A stretch of DNA of 63,455 bases from an uncultured Actinomycetes bacterium (GTDB lineage Bacteria > Actinomycetota > Thermoleophilia > RBG-16-64-13), in the NCBI GenBank assembly GCA_937148845.1, contig CAKZRW010000067.1, positions 1 to 63,455 on the forward strand, in the 5' to 3' direction. The notes beneath the pieces were generated by a model. It ran no database searches. It was not told where the DNA came from and saw only the letters and a list, made by a program, of their open reading frames with translations. Shown one piece after another: positions 34,737 through 46,433 of the stretch (position 1 is the first letter of the stretch; every line of letters begins with the position of its first letter). The translations under genes and the position numbers were made by a program.

Positions 34737-36911
34737 TCAGGTCACAAGCCTCCCTACTTGGAAGACGATGATGCCCAGCAGCAGAGCCAGCACCAGCATC
34801 AGCCCCAGTTGGACGCCCGTCCAGCGCCAGGAGTGGGACTCCTGCCGGATGGCTGCTACCGTGGCCACGCAGGGTACGAAGGTCATCTGCACCACGAGGA
34901 AAGCGACTGCCGCAGCGGGCACCAAGAGTCCTGCCAAAGCCTCTGCCAGCCCCGGACCCGCCACCCCGCTCTCGCTCCCGAAAAGAACTCCCAGCGTGGC
35001 CACGCTGTTCTCTTTAGCCACGAAACTGGAAAGAAGGGCCACGATCAGCCGCCAGTCTCCCATCCCGAGCAGCGAGAAGAAGGGGGCAAGCCCCCGCCCG
35101 ATCACCCCCAGGACACTCTGCTCGGGAGTGCCGCCCGGGAAATTGGAGAGCACCCATACCACGGCCGATACCAGCACGATGACCGTGCCCGCTTTCTTCA
35201 AGAAGGCGATGATATTCCGCCACACGTACAGGCCAATGGTGCGCGCGTTGGGAAGATGATAGAGCGGCATCTCCATGATGAAAGCGCTGCGCTCCCCCTT
35301 GAACACCAGCCTGTTGACCGCCACTCCCACGATAGCCAACACCACCAGGTTCCCTCCTACCAGACCCACCAGAGCCCAAGGGGCAGCAGCTCCAAAGAAG
35401 GCCGGGGTGAGAAAGGCAAGGACCGCTAGACGACCGGTGCAGGGCACAAAGGGGGTAAGCATCATGGTGAGCATCCGGGCCCGCTTCTCTTCGATGATAC
35501 GCGTGCCCAGGATGGCCGGGATGTTACAGCCGAAACCGAGCAACAAGGGCATGCACGACTTGCCATGCAGACCCATCCAGTGCATGTAGCGGTCCATCAC
35601 ATAAGCGATGCGAGCCATGTACCCTACATCCTCCAACAAACCGAGCGCTGCAAAGAAGACGATGAGGATGGGGATGAAGGAGACCACAGTGCCCGCTCCC
35701 GCAAGAGCCCCATTGACGATCAACCCCTCCAGCCACTCGGGACCCCACGCCAGAGCTTGGCGCAGCGGGTCTGAGAACGGCCCCGAGATGAGCCCGCCCA
35801 GCGCCCGCGAGGCTGGTCCCGCCACCTGGTAGGTGATCCAGAAAAGTATAGCCAGCGCCGCCAGTAACAACCCTAGCCCCCACAAGGGGTGAGTGGCTAC
35901 CCGGTCTACCCGATCGGTGATCCCAGCTACACCGCGGCGCGGCCGTACTACGGCCGCGCGCACCATCCTCGCCACCCAGTCGTAACGGCCTCCAGCGATG
36001 TCGAGATAAGCGTCCTCATGTTGAGCTAACAGGGGATGTACGGCTTCCCACACTTCCGGGACTCGCTCCCGGACCAGGTTGGCAGCGTCGACATCCCCCT
36101 CCAGCAGTTTGAGAGCCACATACGAGACCGGATACTCAGGCGGAAGCCGCCCCTCCAGCAGCCTCTCGAGCTCAGCCAATACCGGCTCGTGTTTGGCTCG
36201 GATGCTTGGCCGATTGGGCCGGAAGCGACGAGGCTCCTCGACCACTGAGACTGCCGCTTCGACGAGGTCCTCAAGACCTCTACGCTTGCTCGCCACGAGC
36301 TCCACCACCGGCAGACCCAGAGCGACGGCCAGCACAGGTACCTCCACATGCACCCCATGGGCCTCCGCTACATCGACCATGTTCACCCCTACCACTACCG
36401 GGACGGGCAGCATCAGGAGCTCCGCTACCAGATAGAGGTTCCGTTCCAGGGAAGCCGCGTTGACGATGGCGATGACCACGTCGGGCCGCTCCTTTAGAAG
36501 GTAGTCCCGGGCGATGCGCTCCTCCTCCGAGCCGGAAGTAAGAGTGTAGGTGCCAGGGAGATCGACCAGCTCGATGCGCAGAGGTCGCGCTTCAGTGAGG
36601 CGGAGGGTATGGTGGGGCCTCGGTAACCGGTGGGGACCTCCCGGTCGCGCATGACCCGGGCGGGCCGGCCCGGGGAGAGCTCTTAGACCTCGAGGGCCGC
36701 CGCCCGCACTCCCAGACCTCGGGCCTCTGGGCCGGTACTCGAAGTACCCGACCTTGCGCTCCACCGTCTTCCCCGGCCAGTTGCCGACATGCTGGTTGAG
36801 TCCGGTCAGGGCGTTGAAGACAGTGCTCTTGCCCACATTCGGCTGACCGGCAAGAGCTATGCGGAGAGGCCGGGGCGACCTGACCGGACTTGGGCCTCTA
36901 CTCTCTGCCAT
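34737..36911 (-). CDS. feoB: Ferrous iron transporter FeoB
   Basis: A 724-aa membrane transporter with an N-terminal G domain: G1 GQPNVGKST at residues 22-30, G3 DLPGTYTLTSGSEEE near 117, and G4 NMVD. The C-terminal ~400 residues hold the Gate and core TM helices with LLGFGCNIPAILGTR and MLTPFVPCTGRLAVLA, whose cysteines line the iron path. An insertion of about 50 Pro/Gly/Arg-rich residues separates G1/switch I from G3 (about residues 60-110), which most FeoB proteins lack. The start at 36911 overlaps feoA by 14 nt. It ends the dtxR-feoA-feoB operon. Confidence 0.95.
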   Translation of the reverse strand: MAESRGPSPVRSPRPLRIALAGQPNVGKSTVFNALTGLNQHVGNWPGKTVERKVGYFEYRPRGPRSGSAGGGPRGLRALPGPARPGHARPGGPHRLPRPHHTLRLTEARPLRIELVDLPGTYTLTSGSEEERIARDYLLKERPDVVIAIVNAASLERNLYLVAELLMLPVPVVVGVNMVDVAEAHGVHVEVPVLAVALGLPVVELVASKRRGLEDLVEAAVSVVEEPRRFRPNRPSIRAKHEPVLAELERLLEGRLPPEYPVSYVALKLLEGDVDAANLVRERVPEVWEAVHPLLAQHEDAYLDIAGGRYDWVARMVRAAVVRPRRGVAGITDRVDRVATHPLWGLGLLLAALAILFWITYQVAGPASRALGGLISGPFSDPLRQALAWGPEWLEGLIVNGALAGAGTVVSFIPILIVFFAALGLLEDVGYMARIAYVMDRYMHWMGLHGKSCMPLLLGFGCNIPAILGTRIIEEKRARMLTMMLTPFVPCTGRLAVLAFLTPAFFGAAAPWALVGLVGGNLVVLAIVGVAVNRLVFKGERSAFIMEMPLYHLPNARTIGLYVWRNIIAFLKKAGTVIVLVSAVVWVLSNFPGGTPEQSVLGVIGRGLAPFFSLLGMGDWRLIVALLSSFVAKENSVATLGVLFGSESGVAGPGLAEALAGLLVPAAAVAFLVVQMTFVPCVATVAAIRQESHSWRWTGVQLGLMLVLALLLGIIVFQVGRLVT

Positions 36912-37176
36912 TCCCACTCTGTTTGTGGCCGGGATCCGGCTCCTCGGCCCCCGGTTTCGGCTCCACCAGGACTTTCTCAGCTTGTCCTCGTCCAAGCGCC
37001 ACCCGGGCTCCGTGGACCTCCACGATGACCGGGCCCCGGCCTCGGTTCTGAAGCACGCAGACCTCGCATCCAGGAGTAAGGCCCAACGCAATCAGCCGGG
37101 CAGCCAGACCCCGCCCGCACGGCAAGGCCACCACTTTGGCGAACGCCCTCTCCGGAAGATGTGCCAGTGTGCTCAT
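36898..37176 (-). CDS. feoA: FeoA-domain protein
   Basis: A 92-aa SH3-like FeoA protein (LAARLIALGLTPGCEVCVLQ, then VIVEVHGARVALGRGQAEKV) that supports FeoB-driven ferrous iron uptake. The C-terminal ~20 residues are a charged tail. The ATG at 37176 overlaps the TGA of the DtxR-family gene by 4 nt, and feoB starts inside its 3' end, so all three are translationally coupled. Confidence 0.93.
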   Translation of the reverse strand: MSTLAHLPERAFAKVVALPCGRGLAARLIALGLTPGCEVCVLQNRGRGPVIVEVHGARVALGRGQAEKVLVEPKPGAEEPDPGHKQSGNGRE

Positions 37177-37616
37177 CGTCTCCTGCCCTTGGCGTAAGAG
37201 ACGAAGTAGGCCAGAGTGTCAGGCTCCAGCACGTGCTCGAGTTTGCACGCAGTACTCTCGGCTCGTTCTTCGGGAATGCCCAGCACACCGGTCAGAAAGT
37301 CCTTGATGGCAAGATGTCTACGCTCCACTTCCAGCGCGATGCGGAAGCCTTCCTCGGTGAGGGTGACATGTCCGTAGCGGGCGTGGGTCACCAGACCGCG
37401 CCCGGCCAGCAGCTTGAGTGCGCCCGTGACCGAGGGCCGCGACACCCCTAACTGGTCGGCGATCTCACTCACCCGTGCGACCCGCGAGGACCGCTCGACC
37501 TGAAGGATGGCCTCCAGGTAGTCTTCCAAGCTGGCGCTGAGCGGCTCGGCTTGAGATGGTGGCAGCGCCTGTACCTCGCCCGGCATGTGAGCCCCTTCCC
37601 TCGCTAGCACTTTCAT
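37173..37616 (-). CDS. DtxR/IdeR/MntR-family metal-dependent repressor
   Basis: A 147-aa regulator. The winged helix (SLEDYLEAILQVERSS, ADQLGVSRPSVTGALKLLAGRG) is followed by a metal-binding dimerisation domain (EVERRHLAIKDFLTGVLG, ESTACKLEHVLEPDTL). Lacking the SH3-like third domain, it has the length of MntR-type or short IdeR-type members. Metal ligands Cys/Glu/His (ACKLEHVL) are present. Position at the head of the feoAB operon, with an inverted repeat at its own start, supports iron-dependent autoregulation. Manganese cannot be excluded. Confidence 0.93.
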   Translation of the reverse strand: MKVLAREGAHMPGEVQALPPSQAEPLSASLEDYLEAILQVERSSRVARVSEIADQLGVSRPSVTGALKLLAGRGLVTHARYGHVTLTEEGFRIALEVERRHLAIKDFLTGVLGIPEERAESTACKLEHVLEPDTLAYFVSYAKGRRR

Positions 37617-37617
37617 G

Positions 37618-37637
37618 TAGGCAGTTAGGTATGCCTA
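37618..37637. promoter_or_regulatory. Operator upstream of dtxR-feoAB (TAGGCA-N8-TGCCTA)
   Basis: A perfect inverted repeat, TAGGCA (37618-37623) and TGCCTA (37632-37637), begins immediately before the start codon and abuts the -10 box. It contains TTAGG, as DtxR/IdeR sites do. Binding would block transcription of the operon. Confidence 0.6.
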
Positions 37638-37665
37638 TTTTAGTGTGCGAAGCCTAACAAAGCAA
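37637..37665 (-). promoter_or_regulatory. Promoter of the dtxR-feoA-feoB operon
   Basis: On the minus strand TTGCTT (37665-37660), a 17-bp spacer and TAAAAT (37642-37637). The operator lies directly downstream and overlaps the -10 box by one base. Confidence 0.55.
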
Positions 37666-37697
37666 GGGGGGGGACGCAAGAAAGAACGCGAAAGGCT

Positions 37698-37798
37698 TTC
37701 TTGGCGGACGAACGACCTACTTGGCGGACAAACGACCTTCCTGGTAGACAGACGACCTTCTCGGCAGGCGGGTGACCTTCTTGGCGCTCGAGCGAACC
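37698..37798 (+). repeat. Five degenerate 20-bp tandem repeats
   Basis: Head-to-tail copies start at 37698, 37718, 37738, 37758 and 37778, for example TTCTTGGCGGACGAACGACC and TACTTGGCGGACAAACGACC; the last three copies are more diverged. The array fills the gap between the stop of the GGDEF gene and the dtxR-feoAB promoter. There is no spacer/repeat alternation, so it is not CRISPR. Function is unknown. Confidence 0.8.
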
Positions 37799-37799
37799 G

Positions 37800-38737
37800 C
37801 TACACGGCCACGGACTGGGGCTCGACGGCAACGCCCGCCACGACCGTCTGGTTGCGGCCTTGGGCCTTGGCTCGGTAGAGTGCCTCATCGGCGGCTTGTA
37901 TCAGAGCGTCCACGGTACCTCCACGGTAAATAGCGCCCCCTATGCTTACAGTCACCGCCACCTGCTGAGCCTCTACCGAAACCGGGGTCTGGCCGACTCT
38001 AGTCCGGATCCGCTCCAACACCGGGAAGATCCGTTCTGCGGGGAGACCAGGCAGTACGATCAGGAACTCTTCCCCTCCGAATCGCCCCAGCGAGTCGTAC
38101 GAGCGCAAAGCTGCCTGGACTCGTTCCACCACCACCCGGAGAACGATGTCACCTACGACGTGGCCATGAAGGTCGTTTATGCGCTTGAAGTGGTCGATGT
38201 CCAGTAGGCCGACGCTGAGCGCCCGTCCCTCCCGCTCCGCCCGAGACAGCTCTTCTTCCAGTCCGGCCAGAATACCTCTCCGGTTGAGGACGCCAGTGAG
38301 GGGGTCGGTCACGGCAAGCCGCTCCAGCGCAGTCTTGGCCTCCAACAGATTGCGGTTCAGCTCCACGAAGCGCTTGCCTACCAGAAGCCGAGCCCGCAGC
38401 TCGTCCCGGTCAAAGGGCTTGAGTATGTAGTCGTCAGCGCCCGCTTCAAGAGCCGTGGCTAAGTCCTGCTTGTCGGCCCGGGAGGTCAACAGAATGACAT
38501 AGGGCGGATCGTCCAAGCCGAGCGCGCGCAGACGGCGACACACCTCCACCCCGTCCAACCCTGGCATCATCCAGTCGAGTATGGCTAGCGCGGGCGCCTC
38601 GTCCTGGGTGAGGACTTTCCAAGCCTCCTGTCCATCCACCACGGCCACTACCTGGTAGCCCCACCTCTCGAGAACCTTCTGCAAGAGAAGCCGAGAAGAG
38701 GCGTCGTCGTCAGCGATCAGCACTTTCGTGGTGGCGC

Positions 38738-38741
<4 letters not shown>
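37800..38741 (-). CDS. Response regulator with GGDEF domain (diguanylate cyclase)
   Basis: A 313-aa PleD/WspR-like protein. The receiver (residues about 5-125) has LIADDDASSR, the phosphoacceptor in AILDWMMPGLDG and Lys in YILKPFDRDE. The GGDEF domain (about 150-300) has DPLTGVLNRRG, LLDIDHFKRIND and the active-site loop FGGEEFLIVLPG, consistent with c-di-GMP synthesis. I do not see an RxxD inhibitory site. The ATG overlaps the hybrid-kinase stop by 4 nt, so it is very probably that kinase's output. A c-di-GMP-I riboswitch at 60.4 kb is a candidate receiver of its signal. Confidence 0.94.
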
Positions 38742-41944
<3,203 letters not shown>

Positions 41945-42082
41945 CCTTCAACTGTTCTCCTTTGACAAAGTCGGGCAGACGACCCGTCGTTTGCAATATC
42001 GGCAGGAACCGGGGTCGCCCTTTAGAGGCGATGCTGCGGTTGAGAAGAGGCCGCTAGAAATAAGGGCCGGGGGGCCGCCGTA

Positions 42083-42514
42083 CTACCGCGGCAGAATGGG
42101 GATCACCACCACCGGCCGTTCGGCGTGGTTGAGGATGTGGCGGCTTATCGAGCCTAATACCAGCTCTTTGATGCCCGCCTGCCTCTTACGAGCAGCCACG
42201 ATCAAAGTGGCATCGCGAGACTCCTCCAAGAACACCGGCCCCGGCTGTCCGCGCACCAATCGGGTCTCGCAAACCACCTCCGGCTCCAGCTCGGCGACCT
42301 TGGCCACTGCCTCGGCCAGCAAGGCTTCGGCGGTTTCACGAAACTCGTCGTACACCTCTTGTCCAGCCACGCCGCCACTCAAGATAGACGCAGGCACGTC
42401 CCACGCCGCGATCAGGCGAAGCGTGGCTTTGCGCAGGGCCGCCTCATGCGCCCCGAACTCAAGCGAGGCCGCCGCCTCCTCGGTGCCGTTGATAAAGACG
42501 GCGACAGTCTCCAT
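42083..42514 (-). CDS. Universal stress protein, degenerate ATP site
   Basis: A 143-aa UspA-fold protein. The usual nucleotide motif Gx2Gx9GS reads ARKRQAGIKELVLGS, so both conserved glycines of the loop are replaced, and the N-terminal Asp is also absent (FINGTEE). It is probably a non-ATP-binding member. The ATG at 42514 has AAGGGGG upstream. It follows the canonical USP gene by 102 nt. Confidence 0.85.
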   Translation of the reverse strand: METVAVFINGTEEAAASLEFGAHEAALRKATLRLIAAWDVPASILSGGVAGQEVYDEFRETAEALLAEAVAKVAELEPEVVCETRLVRGQPGPVFLEESRDATLIVAARKRQAGIKELVLGSISRHILNHAERPVVVIPILPR

Positions 42515-42616
42515 CGATCCCCCTTGTCAGACCAGCCTCCAGCGACACTTTCACTATAGCGGCCGAAAGCCGAAGCGAAAACCGGCTGCTCAGAAGACCC
42601 GGCGAACTGGGAGAAC

Positions 42617-43051
42617 TCAGTCCTTCTTTACCGGAGGCACGATAACCACCGGGCAAGCGGCATGATGCATCACGTGCTGACTGACGGAACCGAGCAGCAG
42701 TTCGGCGAAACCACCCCGGCCCCGCCGGCCCACCACCACCAGGTCGGCGTGTCGGGACTCCTCTACCAAGACTTGGCCCGCGTGACCCTCGCTCACCACC
42801 TCTTCCACGACTAGGCCGGGCTCCACGGCCTTGGCTGCGTTCACACTCTCCGCGGCGATGGCCTGGGCCTCCTCCTGGATGGCTGTGAAAAGGTCGGCCG
42901 CCATCTCCGGACTCACCATCACCACAGGCGGCACCTCCCAGCTGGCCACCACCCGTAGCTTGGCTTTGTGGGCGACAGCCTCCCGGGCTGCGAACTCCAC
43001 GGCCGCATTAGCTCCTGCAGAGCCGTCCGTCCCCACTACGATGGTCTTCAT
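42617..43051 (-). CDS. Universal stress protein, ATP-binding type
   Basis: A 144-aa UspA-fold protein. MKTIVVGTDGSAGANAA is the N-terminal strand with the nucleotide-contacting Asp, and GRRGRGGFAELLLGS fits Gx2Gx9GS exactly. The ATG at 43051 has GAGGAGG 7 nt upstream. It may heterodimerise with the degenerate neighbour; this is inferred only from their pairing. Confidence 0.9.
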   Translation of the reverse strand: MKTIVVGTDGSAGANAAVEFAAREAVAHKAKLRVVASWEVPPVVMVSPEMAADLFTAIQEEAQAIAAESVNAAKAVEPGLVVEEVVSEGHAGQVLVEESRHADLVVVGRRGRGGFAELLLGSVSQHVMHHAACPVVIVPPVKKD

Positions 43052-43173
43052 GGGAAGCACCTCCTCGCGCCACTCGAGGGCACTGTCGAGCCAGTATTCG
43101 TTCCATTACTGCTTCAGGTACCCGGCCCTTGGATGCATCAGTCCTTGGGGATCGGCGGCTTGAGATCGGCGGC

Positions 43174-44235
43174 TCAACCTGCAGCCACGAACCGGGCCAC
43201 CAGGTCGCCTACGTCAGTGGTGCCCATGCCCATCCGCCCGGCGTTCAGCGACTTCATCTTGCTGATAGCGTGGATGATGCCCTGCTCGACCCAGCCGGCT
43301 GCTTCAGACTGTCCCAGGAAGTCCAGCATCATCTGCACCGCCCCGATGGCTGCCAAGGGATTGATGACATTCTTCCCTGTGTACTTGGGCGCAGAGCCAC
43401 CGATAGGCTCGAACATCCCGATCTTGCCCGGATGGATGTTACCACCGGCAGCCACTCCCATCCCGCCCTGGATCATGGCCCCCAGGTCGGTGATGATGTC
43501 GCCGAACATGTTGTCGGTGACGATCACATCAAACCATTCCGGGTTCTTGACGAACCACATGCAGGTAGCATCGACGTGGGCGTACTCCCGCTTGATGTCA
43601 GGGTAGTCGGCGTCGCCGACCTCGTTGAAGGCCCGCCACCAGAGGTCCCAGGCGTAGGTAAGTACGTTGGTCTTGCCCACCAGGGTGAGCTGCCGCCGGC
43701 GGTCGGGACGGCGAGCGTACTCGAAGGCGTAGCGCAGGCAACGCTCCACCCCCAGTCGAGTGTTGACGCTCACCTGAGTGGAGATCTCGTCCGGCGTGCC
43801 CTTCTTGAGGAAGCCCCCCGTGTTGGCGTAAAGACCCTCCGTGTTCTCGCGTACCACCACGAAGTCGATGTCTTCGGGCTCCTTGTCCTTGATGGGCGTC
43901 TCCACTCCGGGAAGCAGCTTGACCGGACGCAGGTTGACGTAGAGGTCGAGAGCGAACCGGGCCTTGAGCAGGATGCCTTGCTCCAGGATGCCGGGCTTGA
44001 CCTCGGGATGACCGATGGCTCCCAAGAAGATGGCGTCGTGGTCAGCCAGTTCGGCTACCGCCGAGTCGGGCAGAGTCTCACCCGTCCGCAAGTAACGTGC
44101 GCCGCCGAAATCATAGTGGGTGAGCTGGTAAGTGAAGCCGGCCCGAGCCGCCGCTGCTGCCAGAACCTTGAGACCTTCCGCCACCACTTCCGGGCCAGTG
44201 CCGTCGCCCGGTATCACCGCGATCCGATAGTCCAC
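43174..44235 (-). CDS. leuB: 3-isopropylmalate dehydrogenase LeuB
   Basis: A 353-aa member of the isocitrate/isopropylmalate dehydrogenase family. IAVIPGDGTGPEVVAEG, VVRENTEGLYANTGG, VTDNMFGDIITDLGAMIQGG and MFEPIGGSAPKYTGKN are in order. It oxidises 3-isopropylmalate, and in the citramalate route 3-methylmalate. The GTG at 44235 after AAAGGACAGG is the best start, because the longer frame runs into leuD. Close relatives include tartrate/homoisocitrate dehydrogenases; the leuCD context favours LeuB. Confidence 0.92.
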   Translation of the reverse strand: MDYRIAVIPGDGTGPEVVAEGLKVLAAAAARAGFTYQLTHYDFGGARYLRTGETLPDSAVAELADHDAIFLGAIGHPEVKPGILEQGILLKARFALDLYVNLRPVKLLPGVETPIKDKEPEDIDFVVVRENTEGLYANTGGFLKKGTPDEISTQVSVNTRLGVERCLRYAFEYARRPDRRRQLTLVGKTNVLTYAWDLWWRAFNEVGDADYPDIKREYAHVDATCMWFVKNPEWFDVIVTDNMFGDIITDLGAMIQGGMGVAAGGNIHPGKIGMFEPIGGSAPKYTGKNVINPLAAIGAVQMMLDFLGQSEAAGWVEQGIIHAISKMKSLNAGRMGMGTTDVGDLVARFVAAG

Positions 44236-44273
44236 TTCCTGTCCTTTCGTCGTTGGGAGGCGCCGCGGCCGGC

Positions 44274-44774
44274 TCAACCGGCCGCGGCGCGTTTCTTGAG
44301 ATAGGGAAGCAACCCCCCCACCTCCACCAGCTCCCGCATGAAAGGCGGAAGCGGCTGGGCTTGGTAGGTCTTGCCGGTAGTCAGGTTGACGATCTCCCCG
44401 GTGGCAAGGTCCACGGAGAGCTCGTCGCCCCGGTTGGTACCATCCACAGCCTCCGGGGCCACCAGGATGGGCAGCCCGGTGTTGAAGGCATTGCGGTAGA
44501 AGATCCGGGCGAAGCTCTTCGCAATCACCACCGAGACGCCAGCGCCTTTGAGAGCCAGGGGGGCGTGCTCGCGGCTGGACCCGCAGCCGAAGTTCTCCTG
44601 CGCCACCACGATGTCACCGGGCTGGACCTTGCTAGCGAAAGTCGGGTCGGCGTCTTCCATGACGTGAGCGGCCAGCTCCTCGGCCGTCTTCATGTTGAGG
44701 TAACGGGCGGGGATGATGAGGTCAGTGTCGATATCCCGCCCAAAGGTCCAAGCCCTACCCCGCAGCGCCGTCAT
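44274..44774 (-). CDS. leuD: 3-isopropylmalate dehydratase small subunit LeuD
   Basis: A 166-aa swivelling domain of the aconitase family. [36 protein letters not shown] and [13 protein letters not shown] are diagnostic of the short LeuD type shared with archaea. It pairs with LeuC to isomerise isopropylmalate (and citramalate). The ATG overlaps the leuC stop by 4 nt, giving coupled synthesis of the two subunits. Confidence 0.95.
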   Translation of the reverse strand: MTALRGRAWTFGRDIDTDLIIPARYLNMKTAEELAAHVMEDADPTFASKVQPGDIVVAQENFGCGSSREHAPLALKGAGVSVVIAKSFARIFYRNAFNTGLPILVAPEAVDGTNRGDELSVDLATGEIVNLTTGKTYQAQPLPPFMRELVEVGGLLPYLKKRAAAG

Positions 44775-46093
44775 GCCTGCCCCCTTTCTCCCGCGACGCC
44801 GGGACCGCCTGCGGGGGTCGCCGGCGCCGCCACCCCGATCTGCTCCGGGGTGGCGATATGTCCTGCCACCGCACTCGCCGCCGCCACGTAAGGGCCGGCC
44901 AGGTAGACCTCCGAGCCCGGGTGGCCCATGCGTCCCACGAAGTTGCGGTTGGTGGTGGCCACTGCCCGCTCCCCTTCCGCCAGGATGCCCATATGCCCGC
45001 CCAGACAGGGCCCACAGGTGGGAGCCGACACCACCCCTTCCGCTTCCACGAACACGTCGAGCAGGCCTTCGTCATTGGCCTGTTGCCAAATGGCCTGCGT
45101 GGCCGGGATGACTATCAGCCGTACATCCTTGTGTACCTTGCGTCCGCGCAGTACCTCTGCCGCCTGGCGCAAGTCCTCGATCCGCCCGTTGGTACAGCTG
45201 CCGATGACCACCTGGTCGATCTTGACGGAGTCGAGTTCCGCCGCTGGCTCGGTGTTGGAGGGAAGATGCGGCTTGGCCACCATGAGCGGTATCTCTTCGG
45301 CCCTCCAGAAATAGGTCTTCTCGTACCAGCAGTCGGGGTCGGAGGTGTAATAACGCGGTTCCCTGCGGAAACGACCCTCCACGTAAGCCCTGGTCACCTC
45401 GTCGGGCGCGATGATCCCGCTCTTCCCCCCGGCCTCGATGGCCATGTTGCAGATGGTGAAGCGCGAGTCCATGGACAAGCCGCGAATAGCCGAGCCTGCG
45501 AACTCCATGGCCTTGTAGAGGGCGCCATCCACCCCTATCTGCCCGATGATGAAAAGGATGACGTCCTTCCCGGTCACGAAGGGCCCCAGACTGCCCTCTA
45601 CGGTGTAACAATGCGTCTCCGGCACGCGAAACCAAGCTTCTCCCGTTGCCATGGCCCCGGCCAGGTCGGTGGAGCCCACCCCGGTGGCAAAGGCTCCCAG
45701 GGCACCGTAGGTACAGGTGTGAGAGTCAGCCCCCACCACCACGTCACCCGGGCCCACCAAACCCTGCTCGGGCAGGAAGGCGTGTTCGATGCCTACCCGG
45801 CCCACATCGTAGAAATGGGTGATGCCGTGCTTGGCGGCAAATTGCCGCATCTGCTTGACCAGGCCGGCTGACTTGATGTCCTTGTTAGGCGTGAAATGAT
45901 CGGGTATAAGGGCGATCTTCTCGGGGTCGAAGACCCTCTCGAATCCGGCTTTCTCGAATTCATCGATGGCGACCGGCGCAGTCACGTCGTTACCGAGGCA
46001 GAGATCCACTTTGGCCATGACCAGGTCTCCCGGAGCCACCCTCTCCTTGCCAGCCGCTCGGGCCAGTATCTTCTCCGTCATGGTCATGCCCAT
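44771..46093 (-). CDS. leuC: 3-isopropylmalate dehydratase large subunit LeuC
   Basis: A 440-aa aconitase-family subunit. The [4Fe-4S] ligands lie in VIGSCTNGRIEDLR and APTCGPCLGGHMG; GADSHTCTYGALGAFATGVG is the substrate loop. Length fits the short, archaeal-type LeuC2. The ATG at 46093 has GGAGG 8 nt upstream. It leads leuC-leuD-leuB and can serve both leucine synthesis and the citramalate route to isoleucine. Confidence 0.95.
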   Translation of the reverse strand: MGMTMTEKILARAAGKERVAPGDLVMAKVDLCLGNDVTAPVAIDEFEKAGFERVFDPEKIALIPDHFTPNKDIKSAGLVKQMRQFAAKHGITHFYDVGRVGIEHAFLPEQGLVGPGDVVVGADSHTCTYGALGAFATGVGSTDLAGAMATGEAWFRVPETHCYTVEGSLGPFVTGKDVILFIIGQIGVDGALYKAMEFAGSAIRGLSMDSRFTICNMAIEAGGKSGIIAPDEVTRAYVEGRFRREPRYYTSDPDCWYEKTYFWRAEEIPLMVAKPHLPSNTEPAAELDSVKIDQVVIGSCTNGRIEDLRQAAEVLRGRKVHKDVRLIVIPATQAIWQQANDEGLLDVFVEAEGVVSAPTCGPCLGGHMGILAEGERAVATTNRNFVGRMGHPGSEVYLAGPYVAAASAVAGHIATPEQIGVAAPATPAGGPGVAGERGQA

Positions 46094-46185
46094 GCGCAGT
46101 ACCTCCGATCGTCGATACCCAGAAGCGATTAGAAGCCGCCCGTCACCCGCCCGAGAGCGCGGCAGCCAAAGCAAGCGGGCCAGTC

Positions 46186-46215
46186 ATTGTAGTCCACGCG
46201 GACCTGGCGCGACAA
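46186..46215 (-). promoter_or_regulatory. Promoter of leuC-leuD-leuB
   Basis: On the minus strand TTGTCG (46215-46210), an 18-bp spacer and TACAAT (46191-46186), about 95 bp before the leuC start. I see no T-box or leucine-rich leader peptide in the 5' leader. Confidence 0.5.
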
Positions 46216-46264
46216 CCGCACTGACCCCGGCTTCGCCCCCACCCACAGTACCGCCCGGCTGAGG

Positions 46265-46317
46265 TACGCGGACTTCGGTGGTATACGGACCCCGGTGGTA
46301 CGCGGACCCCGGTGGTA
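46265..46317 (+). repeat. Three 17-19-bp tandem repeats before a TATAGT box
   Basis: Copies TACGCGGACTTCGGTGGTA (46265-46283), TACGGACCCCGGTGGTA (46284-46300) and TACGCGGACCCCGGTGGTA (46299-46317) run head to tail. The last merges into TATAGT (46316-46321), a good -10 box for the downstream membrane-protein gene. An activator or repressor array is possible. Confidence 0.6.
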
Positions 46318-46433
46318 TAGTCAGCGGAGGCTGGCTCATACCACTGACTGCGAAGTCGGAGCCCGTTGACTGGTGGCCTCGCTCGGCAGGCCAGCAGAGG
46401 ACCAGGAGACTTGTCCGCCACGCGTCCGGTCGC

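Noticed and set aside
37698-37798. CRISPR array
   Set aside because: Units are contiguous 20-mers without unique spacers, and no cas gene is near.
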